Shown: positions 33,665 to 45,076 of the stretch, piece by piece
Numbering within the stretch: the first letter of the stretch is position 1
Layout: each line of letters starts with the position of its first letter
DNA from: Mesorhizobium_G sp050247155
GTDB lineage: Bacteria; Pseudomonadota; Alphaproteobacteria; Rhizobiales; Rhizobiaceae
Assembly: GCA_050247155.1 (NCBI GenBank)
Contig: JBFWUS010000024.1
Span: 3,855-67,854, forward strand
Direction of reading: 5' to 3'
Length of the DNA: 64,000 nt
Notes under the pieces: model-generated
What the model saw: the letters and a program-made list of their open reading frames with translations, nothing else
The model's database searches: none
What the model was told of the DNA's origin: nothing
Translations under genes and position numbers: made by a program

Positions 33665-34414
33665 ATGAGCCTCACCTTCGCAGGCGAAAGCGCGGACTAC
33701 CGCGCCGCGCGCGACAGACTGCTGCAGAGCGAGATCGCGCTGCGCCGGCAGATGGAAGCGGTGGCCGAAGAGCGGCGCGCCCTGCCGCCGGGGCCGCTGG
33801 TAAGCCAAGACTATGTTTTCCAGCGGATGGGGGTGGGCGGAAAACCGCAGCGCGTCAAGCTGTCGGAGCTGTTCGCGCCCGGAACGACCTCGCTGCTGAT
33901 CCACAACATGATGTTTCCGCGCCACAAGGGCGACGACCGGCCGCAACCTTCCACCGGGCTCTTTGCAACGCTGCCGCGCGAGGAGACGCCGTGTCCCTCC
34001 TGCACCAGCATGGTCGATCAGTTGAACGGCGCGGCCCATCACTTCCGCGCCGCCGGGTTCAATTTCGCCGTCTGCGTCCAAGCGCCGATCGACCGGGCCC
34101 AGGCGTTCGCCGACCAGCGCGGCTGGACGAATATCGAGATGCTGTCCGCCGCCGGCACCAGCTACCGCAAGGACATGAACGCGATCTTCGACGACGGGCA
34201 ACTCGCGCCGATCACGACGGTGTTCCAGAAAACATCGGAGGGCATCCGCATCTTCTGGGCTTCGGAGATGATGTTCGCCGGTTCGGACCCCGGCCAGGAT
34301 CCACGCCAGCAGGGCACCATCGAGCCCGTGTGGAACATGATGGACCTGATGCCGGAAGGCCGGCCCAACTTCGACGAGCAGGTGGAATATCCGCCGCATG
34401 CGTGCTGTACCTGA
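33665..34414 (+). CDS. DUF899 thioredoxin-like protein
   Basis: 249 residues. The thioredoxin-like DUF899 family is recognised by LLIHNMMFPRH, CPSCTSMVDQLNGAAHHF, and the closing FGM-type region VWNMMDLMPEGRPNFDEQ. A CPSC pair near residue 112 could be redox-active. Members are abundant in soil bacteria with no proven role. Shares an inferred transcript with the downstream hydrolase gene, 90 bp away. Confidence 0.85.
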   Translation: MSLTFAGESADYRAARDRLLQSEIALRRQMEAVAEERRALPPGPLVSQDYVFQRMGVGGKPQRVKLSELFAPGTTSLLIHNMMFPRHKGDDRPQPSTGLFATLPREETPCPSCTSMVDQLNGAAHHFRAAGFNFAVCVQAPIDRAQAFADQRGWTNIEMLSAAGTSYRKDMNAIFDDGQLAPITTVFQKTSEGIRIFWASEMMFAGSDPGQDPRQQGTIEPVWNMMDLMPEGRPNFDEQVEYPPHACCT

Positions 34415-34504
34415 GAAGTAATCGCAAAACTCGCAGCGCCGGTGTCGGAGTGCGGCGCGCTCGTTCGTCCTTTGCGCATCGATTTGATCCCTAGGAGATT
34501 TTCC

Positions 34505-35362
34505 ATGCTTCGTGCTTTGATAACCGCCGCCGCGCTGATGGTCGCCGCGCCCGCTCTCGCCGAGGGGCAACGCGTCGGGGTCAACGGCATGCAGATGTAT
34601 TATGAGGTGTCGGGCGACGGCGATCCGCTGATCGTGCTGCACGGCGCCTATATGAACATCCCCTCGATGGGCGAGATCATCCCGCTGCTCGCCAAGGACC
34701 ACAAAGTCTATGCGCTGGAGTTCCAGGGGCACGGCCGCACCACCGACATCGACCGGCCGATCACCTATCCTAACCTCGCCGACGATGTCGCCGCGTTCAT
34801 GGACAAGGTCGGCGTCCAGAAGGCAGATGTGTTCGGATATTCGATGGGCGCGGCGGCTGGGCTGCAGCTTGCCATCCGGCACCCGGAAAAGGTCGACAAG
34901 CTCGCGGCCGCCTCGGTGGCCTATGACGCCAAGGGCTGGCAGCCAGCATTCACGGCCTTCATCCCGCAGATGAACGTCGAGATGATGGTCAACATGGAGC
35001 CCTTCGCCTCGGAATATAAGAAGCTCGCAGCAGACCCCGCCCGCTTTCCGAAGGTTGTGGAAAAGCTGATCCAACTCGAGAAGGAGCCGATGGCCTGGGA
35101 AGAGGACGTCAAGAAGCTCAAGACGCCGGTGCTGATCATCGCCGGCGATGCGGACGTCTCCACGCTAGAACATAACGTTGCGCTGTTCCGACTGCTCGGT
35201 GGCGGCGGGATGGGCGATATGGGCCAGCCGCTGCCGGCCTCGCGCCTCGCGATCCTGCCGGCGACCTCGCACACAGCGGTGATCGGCCAGGCGGATACGC
35301 TGGCGGTGTTTATCGAAGCGTTCCTGAAAGGCGAAACGCCGAAGGGGATGTTCGGCCAATAG
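34505..35362 (+). CDS. secreted alpha/beta hydrolase
   Basis: 285 residues, signal peptide MLRALITAAALMVAAPALAEG. The oxyanion strand LIVLHGAYMN is near residue 45, the nucleophile elbow VFGYSMGAAAG near 115, an Asp in IAGDADVS near 225, and a His in LPATSHTAVIGQ near 260. Catalytic triad is therefore Ser-Asp-His. Substrate unknown; it is probably an esterase or lactonase. The start with the signal peptide is preferred over an earlier in-frame codon. A strong terminator follows. Confidence 0.88.
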   Translation: MLRALITAAALMVAAPALAEGQRVGVNGMQMYYEVSGDGDPLIVLHGAYMNIPSMGEIIPLLAKDHKVYALEFQGHGRTTDIDRPITYPNLADDVAAFMDKVGVQKADVFGYSMGAAAGLQLAIRHPEKVDKLAAASVAYDAKGWQPAFTAFIPQMNVEMMVNMEPFASEYKKLAADPARFPKVVEKLIQLEKEPMAWEEDVKKLKTPVLIIAGDADVSTLEHNVALFRLLGGGGMGDMGQPLPASRLAILPATSHTAVIGQADTLAVFIEAFLKGETPKGMFGQ

Positions 35363-35385
35363 TCCGCTCCGACCCTTGACGGACC

Positions 35386-35419
35386 ATGCCGCGTGCGGCT
35401 GACTGCACGCGGCATATTT
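35386..35419 (+). terminator. terminator after the hydrolase gene
   Basis: ATGCCGCGTGC (35386-35396) and GCACGCGGCAT (35405-35415) form an 11-bp perfect stem followed by ATTTT. Confidence 0.85.
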
Positions 35420-35449
35420 TGTGAGGGAATACCTTTGACCGGTCGAGCG

Positions 35450-35770
35450 ATGCAAATTCTTTTCGCGAGCCTGCTGACGCTGGCAGGCTGCCAGTCGACG
35501 CCGCCCGATAGTGCGCCGGCGGCGCCACAGCCGGCCGCGCCGGGGCCTGCTCCCGAGGCCACCGGCGACAAGGTCGGCACCTGCACGGCCCGGGCGGCGG
35601 CGCAGTTCAGCGCGCCCGCTGAGGACGTCGCGACCTCGAACGAATATCCGTTCAACGACGGAGCCGCGATCGACGGGTCGGTGACGGCGGGCGGCGGCAT
35701 CAAACAGTTCCGCTGCGAGTTCGATCGTGCCGGCGCTTTCCTGAGGGTGAGCCTGCTGCCAGCGGCCTGA
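35450..35770 (+). CDS. small lipoprotein
   Basis: 106 residues with a lipobox (LLTLAGC, Cys near residue 14). A Pro/Ala-rich linker is followed by GTCTARAAAQFSAPAEDVATSNEYPFNDGAAIDGSVTAGGGIKQFRCEFD, with Cys near each end. Start is ATG 35450; the preceding terminator ends before it. Unknown function; likely an outer- or inner-membrane lipoprotein. Confidence 0.65.
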   Translation: MQILFASLLTLAGCQSTPPDSAPAAPQPAAPGPAPEATGDKVGTCTARAAAQFSAPAEDVATSNEYPFNDGAAIDGSVTAGGGIKQFRCEFDRAGAFLRVSLLPAA

Positions 35771-35802
35771 GGCACGGGCGAATCTATCGCCCGAGCGTCT
35801 GC

Positions 35803-36030
35803 CTATTTGACCGCCTTCTTGCGGGTGGCAGGCTTAATTTTCGCGGCCGGCGCGGCAGCCAATGCAGCCGCTTCCATTTCCAGCCGGGCGGCGCGCAGGC
35901 GCTCGGTCTTGGCGTCGCGCCGGGCGGTTTCGGCATCGATGATCGCGCGGGCGGCGGCGTCGGTGGCCTGTGCCTTCGATTCCTGCCGGTTGGGTTTCAC
36001 CAAGGCTACGGTCTCGATTCCATTGATCAT
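35803..36030 (-). CDS. small Ala/Arg/Lys-rich hypothetical protein
   Basis: 75 residues beginning MINGIETVALVKPNRQESKAQATDAAARAIIDAETARRDAKTERLRAARLEMEA and ending in a basic tail. Mostly helical and charged, no Cys. GGAG precedes the ATG at 36030. No family recognised; small proteins of this type occur next to csp genes in Rhizobiales. Confidence 0.55.
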   Translation of the reverse strand: MINGIETVALVKPNRQESKAQATDAAARAIIDAETARRDAKTERLRAARLEMEAAALAAAPAAKIKPATRKKAVK

Positions 36031-36058
36031 CGGCTGCTCCTTCAAAAATGCCGGGGAC

Positions 36059-36088
36059 TGCCCGGCCCAAAAAACAAAAGGCCGGGCA
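36059..36088. terminator. 9-bp hairpin upstream of the small gene
   Basis: TGCCCGGCC (36059-36067) and GGCCGGGCA (36080-36088) form a perfect stem around an A-rich loop. It lies downstream of cspA on the minus strand and may terminate it. Confidence 0.5.
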
Positions 36089-36258
36089 TGACCCCGACCT
36101 TCCTTTTCACTCACGCTGCCCGCTGGTCTCGACGCTCCGACGGCAATCCGCCGCCGCATACGTGAAGTCGTCCCGGGCCTCTTCGCGTCGCGCCGCAGTT
36201 CATCCGTGCCGGCGCGCCGCTTCGAGCGATGTTGCGCAAGGCCTGTCGGCCTCGCGGC

Positions 36259-36468
36259 TTAGGCCGCCTGGAGGTTGTCCGCGGCGGACTTGCCGGAACG
36301 GCGGTCCTGCACGACCTCGAAGTTGACCTTCTGGCCTTCGACGAGAGTGCGCATGCCGGCCCGCTCGACGGCGGAGATGTGGACGAAAACGTCCGCGCCA
36401 CCGGTGTCCGGCTGAATGAAGCCAAAACCCTTGGTGGTGTTGAAGAACTTTACGGTGCCAGTAGCCAT
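36259..36468 (-). CDS. cspA: cold-shock protein
   Basis: 69 residues, one OB-fold cold-shock domain. RNP1 is KGFGFI (residues 13-18) and RNP2 is VFVHI (27-31). It binds single-stranded RNA/DNA and acts as an RNA chaperone. The region upstream of the start (36469-36620) is AT-richer than its surroundings and may form the long structured 5' leader typical of cold-shock mRNAs. Confidence 0.95.
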   Translation of the reverse strand: MATGTVKFFNTTKGFGFIQPDTGGADVFVHISAVERAGMRTLVEGQKVNFEVVQDRRSGKSAADNLQAA

Positions 36469-36724
36469 GACGATTTTTCCTTGATCAATCGGTCGGTTGG
36501 TTTTCGCCAGTTTTAGCTGGCGGTTCAGATCGAAATTGAAAGGAGAAGATCGTCAGTTGCGCGAAAACGCGCGGGCAACAAAGTTCGACAGGCAAATTCG
36601 ATAGAGCGCATATAAGGGATCGGTGCGCGGAAAACAAGCCAGGGCTTCGATCCGGTGGGCGCGAGTGTCACCACGACCGTCGGCGGCCGCGGGCGGGTCG
36701 ATATTTGAGGTGAGCGGGCGCCCG

Positions 36725-37528
36725 TCACGAGGTGTCGGGGTTTTCCAGCGACCAGAACGCTAGCCCGTGCGCGGCTTTCAGCACGTCGTCGACCGGGCGG
36801 GCGCGGCGACGGGCGTTGTGGCCGCCGGGCGGCCGGCCGCCGCGCAGCGGCCAGATGCGGCGAAAGCGGCGGCGGCCGGTTTGTGCGCGGGGCGTTTGCG
36901 CGTCGCGGCGCGTCCGCCAGCGCGCAAATCGCCGGGCATGGCGGGGCAGGTCGTCCAGCGCCGCCGCGAGCGCCTGCAGGCGACCGACGAGACGCGCGGC
37001 ATCGAGAGGGTCGTTGGGCGAGGGCGGATGCCGAACCGGAATGACAAAGGGCACGGCGTAGCCGGGAAAAGATATGCGCGGCATGCTGGTGGATGTGGGT
37101 CGTCGCGGACGGGATGGACTTGGCAAGGGATCGAAGAGTGGCAGGGTGGGTGGGCGGCCGGTTTTTGCCCCCACGCGAAGTCTTACCCCCACCCCTGACC
37201 CCTCCCCACAAGGGGGAGGGGAACTTGGCGGCGACGTCGGCGAATCCCCCTCCCCCTTGTGGGGAGGGGTCAGGGGTGGGGGTAAGACAATGCTTCGCGC
37301 CGCTGCGATGATCAACCGCCGCGCGGCGGATTCCGCCGGCCGCAAGAGCCGCAATATGGCGCGGTGGAGATGGCGTGGCAGGGTGGGTTCGGGCGTTCCT
37401 TCGCTCGAAAAGCCGGGGCTTTTCGTTTCGCTGCACGAACCGCTGATGACGCCGGCCATGGCGAACAGCGTGACGAGAATGCGCTTCAGCGCTTCACGGT
37501 GCCGTTCGATTGCCGCATTCCAGTCCAT
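36725..37528 (-). CDS. conserved hypothetical protein with in-frame repeat insertion
   Basis: 267 residues starting MDWNAAIERHREALKRILVTLFAMAGV with GGAGC just upstream. The first 80 residues (TLPRHLHRAILRLLRPAESAARRLIIAAAR) and the last 150 (MPRISFPGYAVPFVIPVRHP, RLQALAAALDDLPRHARRFARWRTRRD, VDDVLKAAHGLAFWSLENPDTS) look like a protein I recall as conserved in Rhizobiales with no function. Residues 80-116 (PPPLTPPHKGEG ... PPPCGEGSGVGV) are the translation of the 109-bp palindrome at 37180-37288. No signal peptide; one hydrophobic stretch near residue 20-30. Confidence 0.65.
   Translation of the reverse strand: MDWNAAIERHREALKRILVTLFAMAGVISGSCSETKSPGFSSEGTPEPTLPRHLHRAILRLLRPAESAARRLIIAAARSIVLPPPLTPPHKGEGDSPTSPPSSPPPCGEGSGVGVRLRVGAKTGRPPTLPLFDPLPSPSRPRRPTSTSMPRISFPGYAVPFVIPVRHPPSPNDPLDAARLVGRLQALAAALDDLPRHARRFARWRTRRDAQTPRAQTGRRRFRRIWPLRGGRPPGGHNARRRARPVDDVLKAAHGLAFWSLENPDTS
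37180..37288. repeat. 109-bp palindrome with 42-bp perfect arms, inside a coding frame
   Basis: Arms 37180-37221 and 37247-37288 are exact reverse complements around a 25-bp centre. Core sequence matches the element at 9036-9181. It lies within the conserved hypothetical gene, whose frame stays open through both arms. Confidence 0.92.
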
Positions 37529-37688
37529 CGCCCGCTCCGTTGTTCGAGCGAGAATTGTCCGGGAGGGACGGAGGGGGTGGACGAAAAAATCGTGGGTGGG
37601 GTGTAGAAGTTTGGAAAGGGAAATGAAAACAAGGGGTTTGGGGGATGAGGGTGGAGCACGGGTGGGGCTAATTCGACGGTTTTGGGTT

Positions 37689-37866
37689 CTGCCTTCTCCC
37701 ACAAGGGGAGAAGGCAGGTCGCGTCGCCGTTGGCGCCAATCACGACGTTTGCGGTTTGGCGCGAGGCCGATGCCGGCTCTATCTCCCCCATTGCGGGGGA
37801 GAAAGCGATATCAGCATCTTAGCGAGCTCGATCCTGAGCTTGTCGAAGGATCGATCTTCGCGAGCT
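37689..37866. repeat. cluster of short palindromes in a gene-free gap
   Basis: The gap 37529-37900 has no supportable gene. It holds CTGCCTTCTCCC/GGGAGAAGGCAG (37689-37717), a CTCCCCC/GGGGGAG hairpin (about 37783-37803), and a longer imperfect repeat CTTAGCGAGCTCGATCCT ... AGGATCGATCTTCGCGAGCTAAG (37818-37868). Confidence 0.7.
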
Positions 37867-37900
37867 AAGTGCTAGATATAGCAAGAGAGGGGCTGGTTAC

Positions 37901-38266
37901 TTGCCACACCGCATCGTCCCACCCCGCCACCGCCAATTCGCCCGCGCGATGCGCGCTGACGCCACCAAGGCCGAGACCATGCTGTGGCACGCGCTGTCCA
38001 GCAGCAAGCTGGAAGGGCTGAAGTTCAAGCGGCAGGTGCCTTTGGACGGATACATCCTCGACTTCGTGTGCTTTGAAGTGCGGCTGATCGTCGAGGTGGA
38101 CGGCGGACAGCATGCCGAGAATGTTCGCGATGTGGAGCGGGATCGCTATTTCGTGAGCCAAGGCTTTCGGACGCTGCGCTTTTGGAGCGACGAGGTGGAG
38201 CGGGAACTGAATGCGGTGTGCGCGAAGATTTTGTGGGAGGCGGGGGGCACAGCTTCACGAACCTAG
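37901..38266 (+). CDS. DUF559 (Vsr-like) nuclease-fold protein
   Basis: 121 residues of the DUF559/very-short-patch-repair endonuclease-like fold. MRADATKAETMLWHALSSSKLEGLKFKRQVPLDGYILDFVCFEVRLIVEVDGGQH gives the PD-(D/E)XK core (D...EVDG) and R-D-x-x-L-x-x-x-G-F-R-T-L-R-F-W is the typical C-terminal motif. Function is unproven; these genes are common beside mobile or defence cargo. TTG start has GAGAGGGG upstream. The stop overlaps the convergent cyclase-like gene by 4 bp. Confidence 0.85.
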   Translation: MPHRIVPPRHRQFARAMRADATKAETMLWHALSSSKLEGLKFKRQVPLDGYILDFVCFEVRLIVEVDGGQHAENVRDVERDRYFVSQGFRTLRFWSDEVERELNAVCAKILWEAGGTASRT

Positions 38267-39507
38267 CGATTCTTTATCCTGGCAACGAGTTCGTCAGCTG
38301 CCTTTGTAATTGCTGCATCTAATTCTTGACTCTGGTTTTCGGGCTCAGCAATTGCAGCTTCCAACTCACCCTTAGACCGCTGCATAATTTCCTCTGAAAT
38401 CGCGCCCCAGTTTATACGAAAATCTTTGTAGCTTTTTGGCAAATCAAGAACTGCGTTATCGGCTTCAGTGTCCCTTAGGATTGGATATTCAATTGCTTCG
38501 TCGACAATAAAAGATTCAAGGAAATCGTGGATGTGCATCGGAAGTGGCGATACTCCATTTCCGCTAATTACTTTTTCTCGTTCCCTAACATTCCGTCTCG
38601 TTTGACTCCGTTCAACGTCAATTGAAACAATAGGATAAGGTCTTCCAGAGAGGACGCCTTTAAGTTCCTGCCTTCCATCGTACGCAAATGCCAAACCTTT
38701 AACCTGACCCTGCCCATTTAATTTGGTGACGAGCCATGCGAGTTCTAGAGACAGCGACAGTCTATCAGCGGCGCAATGTCGACCTGATCTAAACCCAGCA
38801 TCGATCTCCTTTCCTAAGAAGTCGAAATTTTCTGGGTATCCGTCTGCTTCCAATTCAAGAGCTTCGTTAGGAAGACTCGTGAGGCGTTCGTCAGAAATCG
38901 GTTCGTCGTCCTTAGTGTCCGAAAAGACGGGTACAGTGACGTTTGGCGAGGGGAAAGCAGCAATCCACCCGTAACCTTTAACGTCGAGTAATTTTCCCAC
39001 GCTGTCGAGATACTTCCCGTACTGTTCCAGGGCATCTACAAAGGTTCGTATGCAGGCCGCCAAATGCTCCAAACTCGTCAGCCTGCAACAGAAAACAATC
39101 TCGTCTCCAATCGTCTTCCATACCTGCGGTGTACAAGACCGCATTTCCAGCGAGGGTGGTTTTTCAAGCCTTTCGTAGATGCGCCGCACCCGTTCTGGAA
39201 AATCACGATAGAAGTGGCGAATCTGGTCGACCCAGGCTGGATTTGGTGAAGCACGCTCTGACTGCAAATTTGGTTCGCCAAATGTAGCCTTAAATGCAGT
39301 TGATCCTACCAAGTCTACAGACAAAAATAGCCTTAGACGATAATCCGGGCATTCTACGGTTACTTCAGATGCAAAGATTTTGCTCTTACTTCGGCTGCCG
39401 GCTGGCTCACTCCAAATTTTAGGGCCACCATCGATAGATTGCCCTTTGCGTCGCGATAAGCCTTCGAAAAAGGCTTGCAAGGCATTAAAAATCCTGCTGC
39501 GAACCAA
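38263..39507 (-). CDS. class III nucleotide cyclase-like protein
   Basis: Up to 414 residues. LFLSVDLVGSTAFK (D65) and VWKTIGDEIVFCC (K131, D135) match the two metal-binding Asp and the base-contacting Lys of class III adenylate/guanylate cyclases. A third stretch, FLGKEIDAGFRSGRH ... LSLELAWLV (residues 230-260), resembles the segment I associate with Pycsar pyrimidine cyclases; this is from memory. The last 150 residues are unknown. The first 45 residues overlap the protease gene; no ATG or GTG occurs before the cyclase core, only TTG (39507, with GGGAAG upstream), so the start is uncertain. AT-richer than flanks. Confidence 0.7.
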   Translation of the reverse strand: MVRSRIFNALQAFFEGLSRRKGQSIDGGPKIWSEPAGSRSKSKIFASEVTVECPDYRLRLFLSVDLVGSTAFKATFGEPNLQSERASPNPAWVDQIRHFYRDFPERVRRIYERLEKPPSLEMRSCTPQVWKTIGDEIVFCCRLTSLEHLAACIRTFVDALEQYGKYLDSVGKLLDVKGYGWIAAFPSPNVTVPVFSDTKDDEPISDERLTSLPNEALELEADGYPENFDFLGKEIDAGFRSGRHCAADRLSLSLELAWLVTKLNGQGQVKGLAFAYDGRQELKGVLSGRPYPIVSIDVERSQTRRNVREREKVISGNGVSPLPMHIHDFLESFIVDEAIEYPILRDTEADNAVLDLPKSYKDFRINWGAISEEIMQRSKGELEAAIAEPENQSQELDAAITKAADELVARIKNR

Positions 39508-39938
39508 TTAGCTTCCCACTCCGCTCTTTGCTGGTCCTGATCAGTTTCATCAACCCATCTAGTTGCCGCCATTACAGCATTACGATGATTCCGCAATACG
39601 AGAGGATAGTGCAACATTAGATGCCCGAGTTCGTGTGCTATTGTAAAGCGATCACGCTCCGGCGACGTCATGCTGGGGAGAAAAATAGTGAAGTCATCCA
39701 TCTTTCTAATGATGATCGACTCCGGTAGCCTTGATTTGTATTCTACGGGATTTTTATAGGCGATCTTGCCGCCGAGTTTCTTAACAAGAGGCTCGATCGA
39801 GTCTCCCGGTCCAAAATCTAAGCTCGCCGCTAACTGCTCAGCAAAACTGTTAATATGCTCTCTGGATACTCGGCTTGGTACTGGCCTAGGTTCGCTTACC
39901 ACCTTCGACGCGCCCGTTGCGAAGAAATCAGCTTGCAA
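39360..39938 (-). CDS. ImmA/IrrE-family metallo-endopeptidase
   Basis: 192 residues. The zinc motif is HELGH in FTIAHELGHLMLHY (about residue 97), with a third ligand in EWEANWFAAGFLMP (about 145). ImmA/IrrE peptidases cleave repressors or regulators in response to a signal, e.g. mobile-element repressors. TTG at 39938 has a GGAGGTC Shine-Dalgarno eight bases upstream. The end overlaps the cyclase-like gene by 148 bp. A short AT-rich frame (about 40048-39896) precedes it and overlaps its start; this may be leader only. Confidence 0.85.
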   Translation of the reverse strand: MQADFFATGASKVVSEPRPVPSRVSREHINSFAEQLAASLDFGPGDSIEPLVKKLGGKIAYKNPVEYKSRLPESIIIRKMDDFTIFLPSMTSPERDRFTIAHELGHLMLHYPLVLRNHRNAVMAATRWVDETDQDQQRAEWEANWFAAGFLMPCKPFSKAYRDAKGNLSMVALKFGVSQPAAEVRAKSLHLK

Positions 39939-40122
39939 TAAAAGACCTCCGCCACCCTGGGTGCTGACGACTCATCCGCCAGCAGCAAAGTATTATAAGT
40001 GAATTGCGGGAACAAATCGAGAAAATAGTTGACAAGCACGATTCGCATGTTGGCCCCAATGTGTGGCATTCGTCTGACGCGTTCAAGCAATTGAAAAGTA
40101 TGGGAAAATTCTTGAAAGTAAG

Positions 40123-43596
<3,474 letters not shown>

Positions 43597-43747
43597 GCGT
43601 GGTTCCGTATTTTAACTTGCGCGAAAACGCCACGCGGCTGGGAGCACCGGCGGCCGCGCAAGACGATTCTCGAAATGTCAGGCTAGGCGGGCTCTATAGG
43701 GGAGGGGGAAGGGGAATGGAAGGGCGGAAATGGTACGTTGTTGCGTT

Positions 43748-44302
43748 CTAGATCTGTCGATCGGACACTAGCGTCAGGAACCCAGCCAAGCTCATTAGCC
43801 AACCTTGGTGGATTGGCCTGTAAGTTTGATGAATTTTCTTCGGTACAACAAGCTGTAACCGCTTGGCGCGCATCTCATCTGTCTGGTTCTCCGACACGCC
43901 CGGCTCAAGCGTAAGGAGATGTTTTTGCTCGATACGCATGGCCTCTGAAAGGACTTGTCGCCAGCGATCCTTCACGGTGGATTTCGAACCCAGCATGGTC
44001 AGACGTGATGCGGGGAATGTGGCATCGCGGTATTCAGTCTGCCCAGGAAACAGAAAGTCCGGCTTATTCCTGTTCTCCGTCTCAACACCGTGGCCAAACC
44101 GGATCCCGCTAGCCTCCAGAACGGCTGCAATATGATTTTCCAGCGCCGCCCCTGCGCGGGCCTTCCTGCGGTTCTGAACGCTCAGGGAGAAGGAGATAAA
44201 TCCATCGACATCGGCACCGTCGGCAAGCGAAAAGCCCTGATTGATCCTCTCGGCCACGATGCGCCATTCAAGCCGACGGAATAGTTGCTCTTCGCGTTCC
44301 AT
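43748..44302 (-). CDS. EcoRII-type restriction endonuclease catalytic domain
   Basis: 184 residues homologous to the C-terminal catalytic half of EcoRII-like restriction enzymes. Landmarks are RRKARAGAALENHI, ENRNKPDFLFPGQTEYRD (active-site Asp), GSKSTVKDRWRQVLSEAMRIEQKHLLTLEPG (the Lys/Lys/Arg cluster) and VPKKIHQTYR. All catalytic positions known for the EcoRII PD-(D/E)XK fold seem present. The N-terminal effector domain is missing; an in-frame stop lies just upstream. It follows an HNH gene by 22 bp. No DNA cytosine methyltransferase is seen. Confidence 0.85.
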   Translation of the reverse strand: MEREEQLFRRLEWRIVAERINQGFSLADGADVDGFISFSLSVQNRRKARAGAALENHIAAVLEASGIRFGHGVETENRNKPDFLFPGQTEYRDATFPASRLTMLGSKSTVKDRWRQVLSEAMRIEQKHLLTLEPGVSENQTDEMRAKRLQLVVPKKIHQTYRPIHQGWLMSLAGFLTLVSDRQI

Positions 44303-44323
44303 CCACAACAGCGAGGCAGTTGG

Positions 44324-45076
44324 CTACGCACTGTCCCTGAAAACGTGTTCTCTATGAAAGCGCAGCAAGTCGCGATCAGGTAGAAAACGGCGCGGCATTT
44401 TGAGAGCGGGGGCATTTGCCAGTTGGAGTATTTTCTCGCGCGTGTCGGACCTCAATTGCGGCGAGGTCACCATGCGCCCATCATCCTCAAATGTGATCAA
44501 GCCACGATCGAACGCACGATCATGAAGTCGGTTGAGACAAATCCCGTTTGTCGGATCAAGTCGGCGACCGACTTCCAAGGCCCATGGCTTGATGTGACCT
44601 GCGACAAGCAGTTCCGGTTGCTCGATTCCAGTTATAGCGCACCGAAAGTCATAGGCGCTAAGGACCATTGTGCGGAAAAAATCTTGCCGTGATCGTTGTT
44701 TTGTAATCCCGAAACGATCTAACGAAGTGCCCTCGTATACATACTCATCTGCGACTTCCTCGTGAAATCCTGTAGGCCCTTCCGTAGGCTTTGTGAGCGT
44801 CTTCGATTCCACAAAAAGTGCACGGAAAAACTCGGCCCAAATTTCACGATCAAGGTTGCTGGCATTCTGCATGCCGGATTGCGGTAGCGTTTCGTCGAGA
44901 GAAGCCAAGTTTGCGAGTTTCAATGCAACTGACGACGGCGTTCTGCCAATCTTGCTTGATAGTTCCACAATCTTTGGGTTTCGAGAATGAATTCGTCCAA
45001 ACGGAGTTTGGACATATAGGGCGACAGCAAGACGTATTTCATCCGCGGTCCAAAGCCGTCGATTCACGCTAACCAT
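44324..45076 (-). CDS. HNH endonuclease
   Basis: 250 residues. The C-terminal HNH domain is seen in FRCAITGIEQPELLVAGHIKPWALE ... NGICLNRLHDRAFDRGLI, with CXXC-type elements reduced and the His/Asn/His series intact. The N-terminal half starts with a segment like LWTADEIRLAVALYVQTPFGRIHSRNPKIVELSSKIGRTPSSVALKLANLASLD, an HTH-like region. It overlaps the upstream small gene by 13 bp and precedes the EcoRII-type gene. Likely a defence nuclease. Confidence 0.85.
   Translation of the reverse strand: MVSVNRRLWTADEIRLAVALYVQTPFGRIHSRNPKIVELSSKIGRTPSSVALKLANLASLDETLPQSGMQNASNLDREIWAEFFRALFVESKTLTKPTEGPTGFHEEVADEYVYEGTSLDRFGITKQRSRQDFFRTMVLSAYDFRCAITGIEQPELLVAGHIKPWALEVGRRLDPTNGICLNRLHDRAFDRGLITFEDDGRMVTSPQLRSDTREKILQLANAPALKMPRRFLPDRDLLRFHREHVFRDSA

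Noticed and set aside
36525..37436. Long Pro/Arg-rich minus-strand frame overlapping the conserved hypothetical gene
   Set aside because: It lies in another frame of 36725-37528, has low-complexity content and no motif or start signal; a shadow of high GC.
39896..40048. Small AT-rich frame (MRIVLVNYFLDLF...) upstream of the ImmA gene
   Set aside because: It overlaps the peptidase start and carries its Shine-Dalgarno; no family match; more likely leader sequence. Kept only as a comment.
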